Source: a virus
Length of the DNA: 34,096 bases
Reading direction: 5' to 3' (one strand)
Virus record (IMG/VR): IMGVR_UViG_3300045241_000082
Span: 1-34,096 of that record
Shown piece by piece: positions 1 through 7,369 of this stretch (within the stretch, counting starts at the first letter, position 1; each line of letters starts with the position of its first letter). The position numbers were made by a program, and so were the translations under genes. The notes beneath the pieces are model-generated. The model had not been told where the DNA came from. It made no database searches and worked only from the letters and a program-made list of their open reading frames with translations.

Positions 1-123
1 CCCTCCGGTATGCGGGCGCGAAAGTAGGCATGGGGGGGTTTCCCGGGCGTTTTAGAGGCTTCTGACTGGGGTCGCCGGGCGGTGACCCCCTGATCGGCGG
101 TGGTTCTCGAAAGGGTGTGACCC
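1..123. other. Leader before packaging genes, possible cos region
   Basis: No gene is visible here apart from the possible end of a short frame that would run in from the window end if the molecule is circular. It holds G-runs and a strong hairpin at 68-89. Its place between an HNH endonuclease gene (at the window end) and the small terminase gene is where HK97-like phages keep their cos site. No cos sequence can be identified by eye, so that role is inferred from position only. Confidence 0.3.
68..89 (+). other. Hairpin upstream of the terminase operon
   Basis: Positions 68-76 pair with 81-89 (nine pairs, one G-T) around a GGGC loop. No T-run follows, so it is not a classical terminator. 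It may be part of a cos/terminase recognition region or an mRNA structure. Confidence 0.35.
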
Positions 124-297
124 GTGACTGACCTGCGTCTGCTTTGGCTCGTCGCGTTCCTCGTCGGCGCGCTCGTCGTCGACCAGTTCGTGTCCTGGTC
201 GCCGCTCACGCGGTCGCGGCTCCGCGCGGTCGTGCTCATCGTCGGGATCATCTGGGTGCTCGTGCTCGCGGGCGTGCTGATTTGGCGGGGGTTCTGA
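124..297 (+). CDS. Small two-helix membrane protein, holin-like by topology
   Basis: This 57-residue protein starts at GTG 124 behind an AAGGG ribosome site and ends at TGA 297, one base before the terS start. It has two hydrophobic segments, about residues 5-23 and 35-55, separated by a short Ser/Arg-containing stretch (near SPLTRSRLR). The size and hairpin topology would suit a small holin. There is no endolysin next to it, however, and its place just ahead of terS is not a typical lysis position. A membrane protein is well supported; the holin role is only a possibility. Confidence 0.6.
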   Translation: MTDLRLLWLVAFLVGALVVDQFVSWSPLTRSRLRAVVLIVGIIWVLVLAGVLIWRGF

Positions 298-298
298 C

Positions 299-778
299 GT
301 GGCGATGGGGCGTCCGCGCGTGCCGACGGTGCTGAAGGTCCTGCACAACAACCCCGGCCGTCGCCCGTTGAACACGCGCGAGCCCGTGCCTGGCGCACTC
401 TCGATCAACTGCCCGCGGGAACTCGTCGATCCCGTCGCGCGCGCCGAGTGGAAGCGCACCATCGCGCCAGCGATCCGGCTCGGGCAAGTGACCCAGGGGG
501 ATCGCGCGCTCGCGATTGGGTACTGCGAGCTCTGGGCGACGTGGCGGTCGCAGCTCGAATCGGCGCTCAAGCACCCGCACGTCGTCGCCGTCGGCAAGGG
601 CCAGCACCCGGTGCCGAATCCAGCGCGTGGGATGGCAAACAAGTCGTACGCGCTGCTCCTGAAGACGGCGAGCGAGCTCGGGTTGTCGCCCAGTTCGCGG
701 AGCCGCGTCACGGTGCTCCCGCAGGCGGGCGGGCACGTGAACCCGCTCGACCGATTCTTGCGAAAGGCGGAAGCGTGA
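299..778 (+). CDS. terS: Terminase small subunit, P27 family
   Basis: This 159-residue protein resembles P27-type small terminases, which recognise the packaging site and hand DNA to the large subunit. It starts at GTG 299 with a GGCGGGGG ribosome site; an in-frame ATG lies two codons later. The N-terminal GRPRVPT..LHNNPGRRPLN stretch, the central helical part (EWKRTIAPAIRLGQVTQGD) and the C-terminal LDRFL segment are typical of the family. The Ter large subunit follows after two small genes instead of directly, which is a little unusual. Its stop overlaps the next start as TGATG. Confidence 0.85.
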   Translation: MAMGRPRVPTVLKVLHNNPGRRPLNTREPVPGALSINCPRELVDPVARAEWKRTIAPAIRLGQVTQGDRALAIGYCELWATWRSQLESALKHPHVVAVGKGQHPVPNPARGMANKSYALLLKTASELGLSPSSRSRVTVLPQAGGHVNPLDRFLRKAEA

Positions 779-1452
779 TGGCCGAACGCGCACTCTGTGA
801 GGATTGCGATCATGGCATTCGGGGCGGGATCCCGTGCGCGTCGTGCGGCGGCACCGGTCTGCTACTGACGCCCATCGAGGCAGCGTTCTGCCGACGCGCG
901 CAGGAAGCCGAGGCGCAGATCGTTCATCAGGCGGATGTCATCGCGGCCAATCAAGTCGCGTTCGACGCGCTGCAGTCTGTGTGCGAGCAGCGATTGCGGG
1001 CGAAGGACGCCGCGCTGCTCGACTGGGAGAATCGTGAAGCCGCGTGGTGCCCAGAAGACGTCGGCTTCGAGGAACACATCCGAGACCTTCAGCAGCAACA
1101 CGACGTGCTGAAGCCGGGCGGTTCGTTCGCGTGGAAGCACCGCGCCGAAGTTGCCGAGGCGGCGTTGGTCGAGCGGACCGCGCTGATCGAACGGCTCCGA
1201 GAATGGTTAGACCACGCGATTGAACGGTCAGCGCAGCAGGCCAAGGAAGCTATCGAGAAGGACGATCAAGAAAAGGGCATGGCTGCACTCGGCGCATTGG
1301 GCGCGCTGCAGCTTGTGCTGGCCCGTCTGCGTGAGACGCCCGCCCCACCGCAGGAGCCGACAAAGGATCATCCACCATTGCGCACATGGGCCGAGATTGA
1401 GGCCGAGGACTTGACGTTCTGCGCGCCAGCCCCGCCGAAGGAGACGACGTGA
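778..1452 (+). CDS. Hypothetical protein with N-terminal zinc motif and coiled coil
   Basis: I do not recognise this 224-residue protein. Residues 7-27 carry CEDC and CASCGGTG, a DnaJ-type zinc-knuckle pattern. The rest is charged and Ala/Glu/Gln-rich and probably a long coiled coil (about residues 35-175), followed by a Pro-rich tail. ATG 778 is chosen because it overlaps the terS stop as TGATG; the open frame upstream is only a shadow of terS. It sits between terS and terL, so a packaging accessory role is conceivable, but nothing in the sequence proves it. Confidence 0.7.
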   Translation: MAERALCEDCDHGIRGGIPCASCGGTGLLLTPIEAAFCRRAQEAEAQIVHQADVIAANQVAFDALQSVCEQRLRAKDAALLDWENREAAWCPEDVGFEEHIRDLQQQHDVLKPGGSFAWKHRAEVAEAALVERTALIERLREWLDHAIERSAQQAKEAIEKDDQEKGMAALGALGALQLVLARLRETPAPPQEPTKDHPPLRTWAEIEAEDLTFCAPAPPKETT

Positions 1453-1820
1453 GCGACCTGAGGGATGAGCTACGGACGCTGTTGGACGATGAGACGATCC
1501 AGCGATTCATTCAGGCGTGTCCAGACAACGCGGTCTGGGACGAGTGGACGGAGCCACTTCGGGCCGCGATCATCGCCCGTTTAGACCCGTGGCTGTGCGC
1601 CGAGGAGGCGCAGATCGCGGAGTTGCGCGAGAAGATCGACCAGCATCGGCAACGGTTGTTGAAGGCGCGGTCATGGAGCGAAGTCGATGACGTGCTGTAT
1701 GCGATGGCCCCGCGGAACGCGCGCGGCACGCTGACCGAGGAGCAAGTCGAAACGGATCCGCGGTTCCAACACCTCCTGTCGGGCGACTACTACCAGCGCG
1801 GGCACAAGGACGACGTGTGA
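1449..1820 (+). CDS. Hypothetical protein between terS and terL
   Basis: This 123-residue acidic, helical protein starts at GTG 1449, overlapping the previous stop (GTGA). Its N-terminal MSDLRDELRTLLDDETI and the following segment look like a small helical domain; a charged helix follows around residues 52-73. No family was recognised. Tight overlaps on both sides show translational coupling with the terminase operon. Confidence 0.7.
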   Translation: MSDLRDELRTLLDDETIQRFIQACPDNAVWDEWTEPLRAAIIARLDPWLCAEEAQIAELREKIDQHRQRLLKARSWSEVDDVLYAMAPRNARGTLTEEQVETDPRFQHLLSGDYYQRGHKDDV

Positions 1821-3586
1821 AGAAGGCCGACGCGGCGCATCCCGTCAACGCGTATGCTCTCGCGGTCACCGCGGGCGAGGTGGTCGCGTCGCGGTTGGTG
1901 CGACTTGCGTGCGCGCGGCATCTCGATGACCTTGCGCACGGCGCAGCGCGCGGGTTGGTCTGGAATCCAACCCGCGCGCTGGAAGCGATTGATTTCTTCC
2001 GCGAAATTCTCGTGCTCCCCGAGCGGACCGACGCTGGCGACGCGCTCGACGCCGACTCGCGCACGAGTGATCGCGTGCCGTTCCTGCTGCAGCCCTTCCA
2101 GGCGTTCATCGTCGGGTCGGTGTTCGGCTGGTACACGGTCGGCGGGTACCGGCGGTTCCGCGAGCTCTACGTCGAGACCGCGAAGGGCTCAGGAAAAACG
2201 CCACTCGGCGCAGGGATGATGCTGTACCTGCTCGTCGGCGACGGCGAGTACGCCGCGCAGGTGTATATCGCGGCCGTCACGAAGGACCAGGCGCGCCTCG
2301 CGTTCGTCGACGCCGAGGCGATGGTCAATGCGTCGCCGCCATTGGCCGACGCGCTCACGGCGACGGTGAATAACTTCTCGTACGATCCGACGCGCTCGTA
2401 CCTGCGCGCGATTTCGTCTGAGCGCCGCGGGCTCGACGGCAAGCGCGTCCACGGCGCGCTCATCGACGAGTTGCACGAGCACGCGACGCCCATCGTCGTG
2501 AACAAGATGCGCGCGGGCGTGAAGGGCCGACGGAACGCGCTCATCGTGAAGATCACGAACAGCGGGTACGACCGCACGTCGGTGTGCTGGTTCCATCACG
2601 AGTACTCGCGCAAGGTCCTCGACGGCACGTTCGCCAACGACGCGTGGTTCGCGTTCATCGCCGGGCTTGATCCCTGCGACGCGTGCGCCGCGAAGGGCAA
2701 ATGGTTTCCCACCGACGACTGTCCGACGTGCGACTCATGGAAGGTCGAGGGCCCGCACTGGTTGAAGGCGAATCCGAACCTCGGCGTGTCGCTCTCGTGG
2801 CAGTACCTGCGCGAGCGCGTCGATCAGGCCAAGGGCATGCCGTCGGAAGTGTCGGACGTCCTGCGCTTCAACTTCTGCGTCTGGACGTCGGCCTCGGCGC
2901 GCGCGATTGACATGGGCAAGTGGGCCGCGTGCCTGCCGATGCCGACCGAGGCCGAGCTCGTCGGGGCCCCGTGCTTCGGGTGCCTGGACCTGGGCGAGAC
3001 GGACGACTTCTCCGCGTTCGGGCGCGTGTGGGTGCTGGCCGACGGGCGGATCGCCGTCAAGATGCGGTACTGGTTGCCCGACGTCGCGCTCGAGCGCTTT
3101 CCAAATCGGCCGTACGACGCCTGGCGGCGCGCGGGGATCCTCACGGTGACCGAGGGCGACGTCACCGACTATGAGATCGTGCGGGCGACGATCCTCGACG
3201 ACGCGAAGCGCGACGGGCTCACGTCGGTCTTCTACGATCAGCGCACGGCGCGCGAGACGGCGCAGATTCTCATGGCCGGAGGGCTCGACATGGTGCCGAT
3301 GGCGCAAGGCTTCGCGCTCTCGGAAGCGCTCAATCGGCTCCTCGAACTCATCGCGGCGGGCCTCATCTGCCACGGCGACGACGAGATCCTCACGTGGATG
3401 GCCTCGAACGTCGTGACGCTCACCAATTCCAAACGCGAACGCCGCCTCGCGAAGGAACGGTCGCCGGAGAAGATTGACGGGATCGCCGCGCTCGTCAACG
3501 GCATCGAGGGCGCGCTCATTCGCCGCGAGCGCAAACCGCCGCCGTCGTACCAGTTGGCGTTTGTCGGAGGCACCCCCCGTGGCTGA
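1817..3586 (+). CDS. terL: Terminase large subunit, HK97-like (Terminase_1)
   Basis: This 589-residue packaging motor drives DNA into the prohead with ATP and cuts it with a C-terminal nuclease. Walker A is at residues 120-128 (ETAKGSGKT), Walker B at 214-218 (ALIDE), and the RNase H-like nuclease begins at CLDLGETDDFSAF (389-401). A conserved SPEKIDGIAALVNGI segment near the end holds the last catalytic Asp. An insert with Cys287, Cys290, Cys302 and Cys305 looks like a zinc knuckle between the ATPase and nuclease parts. It starts at GTG 1817, overlapping the previous stop by four bases. Confidence 0.95.
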   Translation: MKKADAAHPVNAYALAVTAGEVVASRLVRLACARHLDDLAHGAARGLVWNPTRALEAIDFFREILVLPERTDAGDALDADSRTSDRVPFLLQPFQAFIVGSVFGWYTVGGYRRFRELYVETAKGSGKTPLGAGMMLYLLVGDGEYAAQVYIAAVTKDQARLAFVDAEAMVNASPPLADALTATVNNFSYDPTRSYLRAISSERRGLDGKRVHGALIDELHEHATPIVVNKMRAGVKGRRNALIVKITNSGYDRTSVCWFHHEYSRKVLDGTFANDAWFAFIAGLDPCDACAAKGKWFPTDDCPTCDSWKVEGPHWLKANPNLGVSLSWQYLRERVDQAKGMPSEVSDVLRFNFCVWTSASARAIDMGKWAACLPMPTEAELVGAPCFGCLDLGETDDFSAFGRVWVLADGRIAVKMRYWLPDVALERFPNRPYDAWRRAGILTVTEGDVTDYEIVRATILDDAKRDGLTSVFYDQRTARETAQILMAGGLDMVPMAQGFALSEALNRLLELIAAGLICHGDDEILTWMASNVVTLTNSKRERRLAKERSPEKIDGIAALVNGIEGALIRRERKPPPSYQLAFVGGTPRG

Positions 3587-4910
3587 CGCGCCTGTGCACA
3601 TCAAAGACCTCGTGCCCGATCCGCAGAATCGGCGACGCCACAACGCGCGCAACCTCGGCATGGTCGTCGACGCGCTGCAGTCGGTCTGGGCCGCGCGCTC
3701 GATTGTGATCGACGAAGACAACGTGATCCTCGCGGGGAATGGCGTCACCGAAGCGGCGGCCGAGGCCGGCATCACGAAACTCCACGTCGTCGAGGTTGAC
3801 GGCGAGACGCTCGTGGCGGTCCGTCGCCGAGGCCTCACGGACGATCAGAAGCGGCAGCTCGCCATCTACGACAACCGCACGAGCGAACTCGCGGAGTGGA
3901 ATCCTGAGCAGTTGCGCGCCGACCAGGCCGCGGGGCTCGACCTCAAGCCGTGGTTCTCGCCCGACGAGCTCGCGCGGATCGTGGGGGCGACGGCGATGCC
4001 TGGCCTCACGGACCCTGACGTCGTGCCCGAGGTGCGCGCGACGACGATCCAGCGCGGCGACTTGTTCATGCTCGGCGCGCACCGGCTGCTCTGCGGCGAC
4101 GCCACGGACGCCGCCGACGTGGCGCGCGTCCTCGACGGCGTCGTGCCCGCGCTCCTGGTCACCGACCCGCCGTATGGCGTCGACTACGACCCGACGTGGC
4201 GCGCGACGGCGGGCGTCAATAAGAACCGCAAGAAACTCGGGACGGTCGCGAACGATGATCGCGCCGACTGGGGCGACGCCTGGGCGCACTTCCCCGGGGC
4301 CATCGCGTACGTGTGGCACGGCGGGCTCAAGGGCGCGGTCGTCCAGGCCTCGCTCGAGCGCTGGGACTTTGCGCTGCGCGCGCAAATCATCTGGGCGAAG
4401 GACCGCATGGCGCTCGGCCGCGGCGACTACCACTGGCAGCACGAGCCGTGTTGGTACGCGGTGCGCGGGGCTGCGGGCGCGCGCACCGATGACCGCACGC
4501 AGACGACCGTGTGGGAGATTCCCGCACGCGATGACGACGGGCACACGCACGGCACGCAGAAACCCGTCGAGTGCATGGCCCGGCCGATGCGCAACCACGT
4601 CGCGACGGACGTGTACGATCCATTCGTCGGCTCGGGCACGACGCTCATCGCGGCCGAGTCACTCGCGCGCCGCTGCTTCGCCCTCGACATCGAGCCGACG
4701 TACGTGCAAGTCGCGATAGATCGCTGGGAGGCGTTCACCGGGCAGACGGCCGTCAAGGTCGCGCCCGAGACGCCGAAGGGGACGACACATGCCAATGACG
4801 ATCAGCGTGCTGACACCCGGTCGCCGCGGCGGGCGACCGCGCGCCGCCGAACCCCGCGCGACGGTGAGCACGTGGGTGCCAGCGCGCGAGTACGACGTGC
4901 TCATCCGTGA
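3579..4910 (+). CDS. ParB-like domain fused to a beta-class DNA methyltransferase
   Basis: This 443-residue protein probably methylates adenine N6 or cytosine N4 in phage DNA. Residues 1-105 are ParB/sulfiredoxin-like (IKDLVPDPQNRRRHNARNL, then NVILAGNGV). The methyltransferase part has DPPY at 196-199, HGTQKP at 324-329 and DPFVGSGTT at 347-355; DPPY before the SAM-binding motif marks the beta class. GTG 3579 has a GGAGG eight bases upstream and overlaps terL by eight bases. The last 40 or so residues are Arg-rich and lie over the next gene in another frame. Placement between terL and capsid suggests protection of packaged DNA from host restriction, which is inference. Confidence 0.9.
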   Translation: MADAPVHIKDLVPDPQNRRRHNARNLGMVVDALQSVWAARSIVIDEDNVILAGNGVTEAAAEAGITKLHVVEVDGETLVAVRRRGLTDDQKRQLAIYDNRTSELAEWNPEQLRADQAAGLDLKPWFSPDELARIVGATAMPGLTDPDVVPEVRATTIQRGDLFMLGAHRLLCGDATDAADVARVLDGVVPALLVTDPPYGVDYDPTWRATAGVNKNRKKLGTVANDDRADWGDAWAHFPGAIAYVWHGGLKGAVVQASLERWDFALRAQIIWAKDRMALGRGDYHWQHEPCWYAVRGAAGARTDDRTQTTVWEIPARDDDGHTHGTQKPVECMARPMRNHVATDVYDPFVGSGTTLIAAESLARRCFALDIEPTYVQVAIDRWEAFTGQTAVKVAPETPKGTTHANDDQRADTRSPRRATARRRTPRDGEHVGASARVRRAHP

Positions 4911-4989
4911 AGCCGAACGGCGCGATCTGTCGGTGTCGGCGCTCGTGCGTGAGACGCTCGCGGCCCGTTTCCCTCTGAGAAAACCGTAG
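4789..4989 (+). CDS. Small ribbon-helix-helix protein
   Basis: This 66-residue basic protein starts at ATG 4789 behind GAAGGGG. The segment ATVSTWVPAREYDVLIREAERRD followed by LSVSALVRETLAARF fits a ribbon-helix-helix DNA-binding fold: a beta strand, then two helices. It overlaps the methyltransferase gene by 122 bases in another frame. It could be a small regulator of the capsid operon just downstream or an accessory protein of the methyltransferase; neither is shown. Confidence 0.65.
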   Translation: MPMTISVLTPGRRGGRPRAAEPRATVSTWVPAREYDVLIREAERRDLSVSALVRETLAARFPLRKP

Positions 4990-5000
4990 CGCGCAAGATC

Positions 5001-5048
5001 GCGCCGATACTGTTCGGCGCACGACTACCAGACTCGGCGTCACGAGTC
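5001..5048 (+). promoter_or_regulatory. Two hairpins in the leader of the capsid gene
   Basis: In the 81-base gap before the capsid gene, 5001-5007 pairs perfectly with 5014-5020 (GCGCCGA/TCGGCGC, six-base loop), and 5031-5036 pairs with 5043-5048 (GACTCG/CGAGTC, six-base loop). The second ends 22 bases before the TTG start. They could stabilise the capsid mRNA or control its translation. No clear promoter was seen. Confidence 0.4.
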
Positions 5049-5070
5049 GCAGGCGGCAGCAGGTTGCCCG

Positions 5071-7059
5071 TTGTCCCTGCATCGCGCGTACAGCACCTTC
5101 ACCCTCAAAGACCTCGACGACGACGCGCGCGTGATTCGTGGCATTGCCTCGACGCCGGAACCCGACCGGCTCGGCGACATCCTCGAACCGCTCGGCGCAT
5201 CGTTCAAGTTGCCGCTGCCGTTGCTCTTTCAGCACCGCGCCGCTGAACCCATCGGCCACGTCACCGACGCCACGGTGACGAAGGACGGCATCTCGATCAC
5301 CGCGCAGATCGCGAAGATCGGCATCGCGCGGATCGATGAGGCGTGGACGCTCATCAAGTCGCGGCTCGTGCGCGGGCTCTCAGTCGGCTTTCGGCCGACG
5401 GCTGAGCCTGAACTGATGATCGACGGCGACAACGTCGGCTTCCGCTGGGGCAAGTGGGAGTGGGTGGAACTGTCCGCGGTGACGATTCCCGCGAACCACT
5501 CGGCCGCGATCCTCACCGTGAAAAGTTTGGCGGCGCTTGACGCGCCCTTCCGCGCTGCGTCCAGCGCACCTCGTGAGCACGTTCCTCCTCGCGGCGACAC
5601 GCGAATAGCGGCGGTGCGAACAGTCGCACGCGCGAGCGTCACGATGGACACGAAAAATTACGCCGATGAAATCCGCAACTGGGAGAACACGCGACGCACG
5701 AAGGAAGATCGCCGCGAAGCGATCCTCGAGGCCGCGAAAAAGACGGGTGAACTGCCCGACGATGCCGCCAACACCGAGCTCGACGAGATCGCCGAACAGG
5801 TCAAGCGCATCAACGCGCACATCGGCCATCTGAAGGCCGCCGAGGCCGAGCAGATCGTCAGCGCGAAGGCCGTCGTCGTGACGGATCCGGCGAGTGCCGC
5901 GCGCGCGCGCGATCCGCAGGCGTCCATCATCCAGGTCCGCGCGAACCTGCCCATCGGGCAGGAGTTCATCCGCGTCGCCGTCTGCAAGATCAAGTCGCTG
6001 GTCGACGGCGGATCGACGTCGCCGCTCGCCTTCGCGAAGGCGCTCTATCCCGATTGCCCGCGCGTCATCCGGTATCTCGAACGCGCGGCGGTGCCCGCAG
6101 CCGGAACGGCCGACAACGCCTGGGCAGGCGCGCTCGTGCCGCACATCGACATCGCGTCGGAGTTCCTCGAGTTCCTCCGACCGGCGACGATCATCGGCAA
6201 GTTCGGCCTGAACGGCGTGCCGGATCTGCGGCGCGTGCCGTTCAACGCGCGCATCGTCGGGCAGACGGGCGGCGGCACCGGGTACTGGGTCGGGCAGGGT
6301 GCGGCGAAGCCACTCACCAAGTCGCAGTACGCCGACCAGACGCTCACCTGGACGAAGGTCGCCGCGATCAGCACGCTGACGGACGACCTCGCGCGCTTCT
6401 CGTCGCCGTCGGCCGAACTGCTCATCCGGCAGGACCTGACCGACGCGCTCGTCGCGCGGCTCGACCAGGACTTCGTCGATCCGGCGAAGGCGGCGGTCGC
6501 GTCGGTGAGTCCCGCGTCGATCACGAACGGCGTCGCGCCGCTCGTGTCGTCGGGCACGTCAGCGGATGCGATCCGCGCCGACCTCTACGCGATCCTCGCG
6601 GCGTACACCACCGCGAACCAGAGCGTCGGTGGGCTCGTGCTGATCATGCCCGAGTCGCTCGGGCTCGGGCTCGCGCTCATGCGCAACCCGCTCGGGCAGT
6701 CGGAGTTCCCGGGTCTGACCGCGAAGGGCGGCAACCTCGAGGGGATCCCGGTCATCACGTCGCAGTTCGCGGTGCACGCGGGCAAGAAGATGGTCATCGC
6801 GGCGAACACGCGGTACATCCTCCTCGCCGACGACGGGCAAGTGAGCATCGACGCGAGCCGCGAGGCCTCCCTGGAAATGAGCGACGCGCCGACCGGCAAC
6901 TCGATCACGGGCGCGCTGCCGACGGGCGGGATGATCTCGATGTTCCAGACGAACAGCATCGCGTTGCGCGCCGAGCGGTTCATCAACTGGGGCAAGTCGA
7001 TGGCGGGCGCGGTCGTGTGGATGGACAACGTCGCCTGGGGTTCGGCGACGGGCTCGTAA
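5071..7059 (+). CDS. Prohead protease-major capsid protein fusion (HK97 fold)
   Basis: This 662-residue polyprotein joins maturation protease, scaffold and capsid subunit. Residues 1-150 match the HK97 (S78/U35) prohead protease: His55 in LLFQHRAAEPIG, Ser104 in RGLSVGF, Glu133 in WEWVELSAVTIPAN. Residues 195-265 form a charged helical delta/scaffold-like domain. From about residue 285 it is an HK97-type coat protein, with ANLPIGQEFIRV, YWVGQGAAKPLTKSQY and the C-terminal domain. TTG 5071 is used because the frame is open back to a stop at 4987 without ATG or GTG, and AGCAGG lies seven bases upstream. The protease must cut itself away from the capsid part. Confidence 0.9.
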   Translation: MSLHRAYSTFTLKDLDDDARVIRGIASTPEPDRLGDILEPLGASFKLPLPLLFQHRAAEPIGHVTDATVTKDGISITAQIAKIGIARIDEAWTLIKSRLVRGLSVGFRPTAEPELMIDGDNVGFRWGKWEWVELSAVTIPANHSAAILTVKSLAALDAPFRAASSAPREHVPPRGDTRIAAVRTVARASVTMDTKNYADEIRNWENTRRTKEDRREAILEAAKKTGELPDDAANTELDEIAEQVKRINAHIGHLKAAEAEQIVSAKAVVVTDPASAARARDPQASIIQVRANLPIGQEFIRVAVCKIKSLVDGGSTSPLAFAKALYPDCPRVIRYLERAAVPAAGTADNAWAGALVPHIDIASEFLEFLRPATIIGKFGLNGVPDLRRVPFNARIVGQTGGGTGYWVGQGAAKPLTKSQYADQTLTWTKVAAISTLTDDLARFSSPSAELLIRQDLTDALVARLDQDFVDPAKAAVASVSPASITNGVAPLVSSGTSADAIRADLYAILAAYTTANQSVGGLVLIMPESLGLGLALMRNPLGQSEFPGLTAKGGNLEGIPVITSQFAVHAGKKMVIAANTRYILLADDGQVSIDASREASLEMSDAPTGNSITGALPTGGMISMFQTNSIALRAERFINWGKSMAGAVVWMDNVAWGSATGS

Positions 7060-7094
7060 CGCCCACAGTCGGTGCAGACAGGCGGTGACCCGGG

Positions 7095-7125
7095 CCGCTC
7101 GTCGTCAGGGGAAGGCGGCGAGCGG
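7095..7125 (+). terminator. Hairpin after the capsid gene, possible attenuator
   Basis: Positions 7095-7104 pair with 7116-7125 (ten pairs, one T-G) around an 11-base loop. It lies 36 bases after the capsid stop and before the next start at 7155. There is no T-run, so full rho-independent termination is unlikely; partial termination or a barrier that stabilises capsid mRNA is more plausible. Confidence 0.4.
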
Positions 7126-7154
7126 TTCGGGAGTTCGTGTGCGAGGGAGGAGTC

Positions 7155-7364
7155 GTGGCCTTGTTCAAACTCGTCGCGCGGCGCGGATTCGTCCATGACG
7201 GCCGCGCGTATCGCGCCGGGGACACCTTCGAGGCTCCGGCGGTCGCGGCGTCGATCCTCGTGTGGCGGCATCACGCGGTGTGCGCGCCGCCGTCGGCGGT
7301 CGTGACGCCCGACCCGCCGTCGCGACGGCACTCGAAGCGCCGCGACATCACGCCCGAGGACTGA
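7155..7364 (+). CDS. Small head-region protein
   Basis: This 69-residue protein starts at GTG 7155 with a strong GAGGGAGGAG ribosome site. Its first 45 residues (ALFKLVARRGFVHDGRAYR.AGDTFEAPAVAASILV) resemble the short beta-rich proteins often found after capsid genes, with a G-x-x-Y-x-x-G-D turn. The tail is basic and Pro-rich. A head decoration or completion role is inferred from position only. The portal gene follows after five bases. Confidence 0.65.
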   Translation: MALFKLVARRGFVHDGRAYRAGDTFEAPAVAASILVWRHHAVCAPPSAVVTPDPPSRRHSKRRDITPED

Positions 7365-7369
7365 CCTCC

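Noticed and set aside
52-813. Long minus-strand open frame opposite terS
   Set aside because: Shadow of the plus-strand genes; composition is typical of antisense GC-rich frames and no motif is present.
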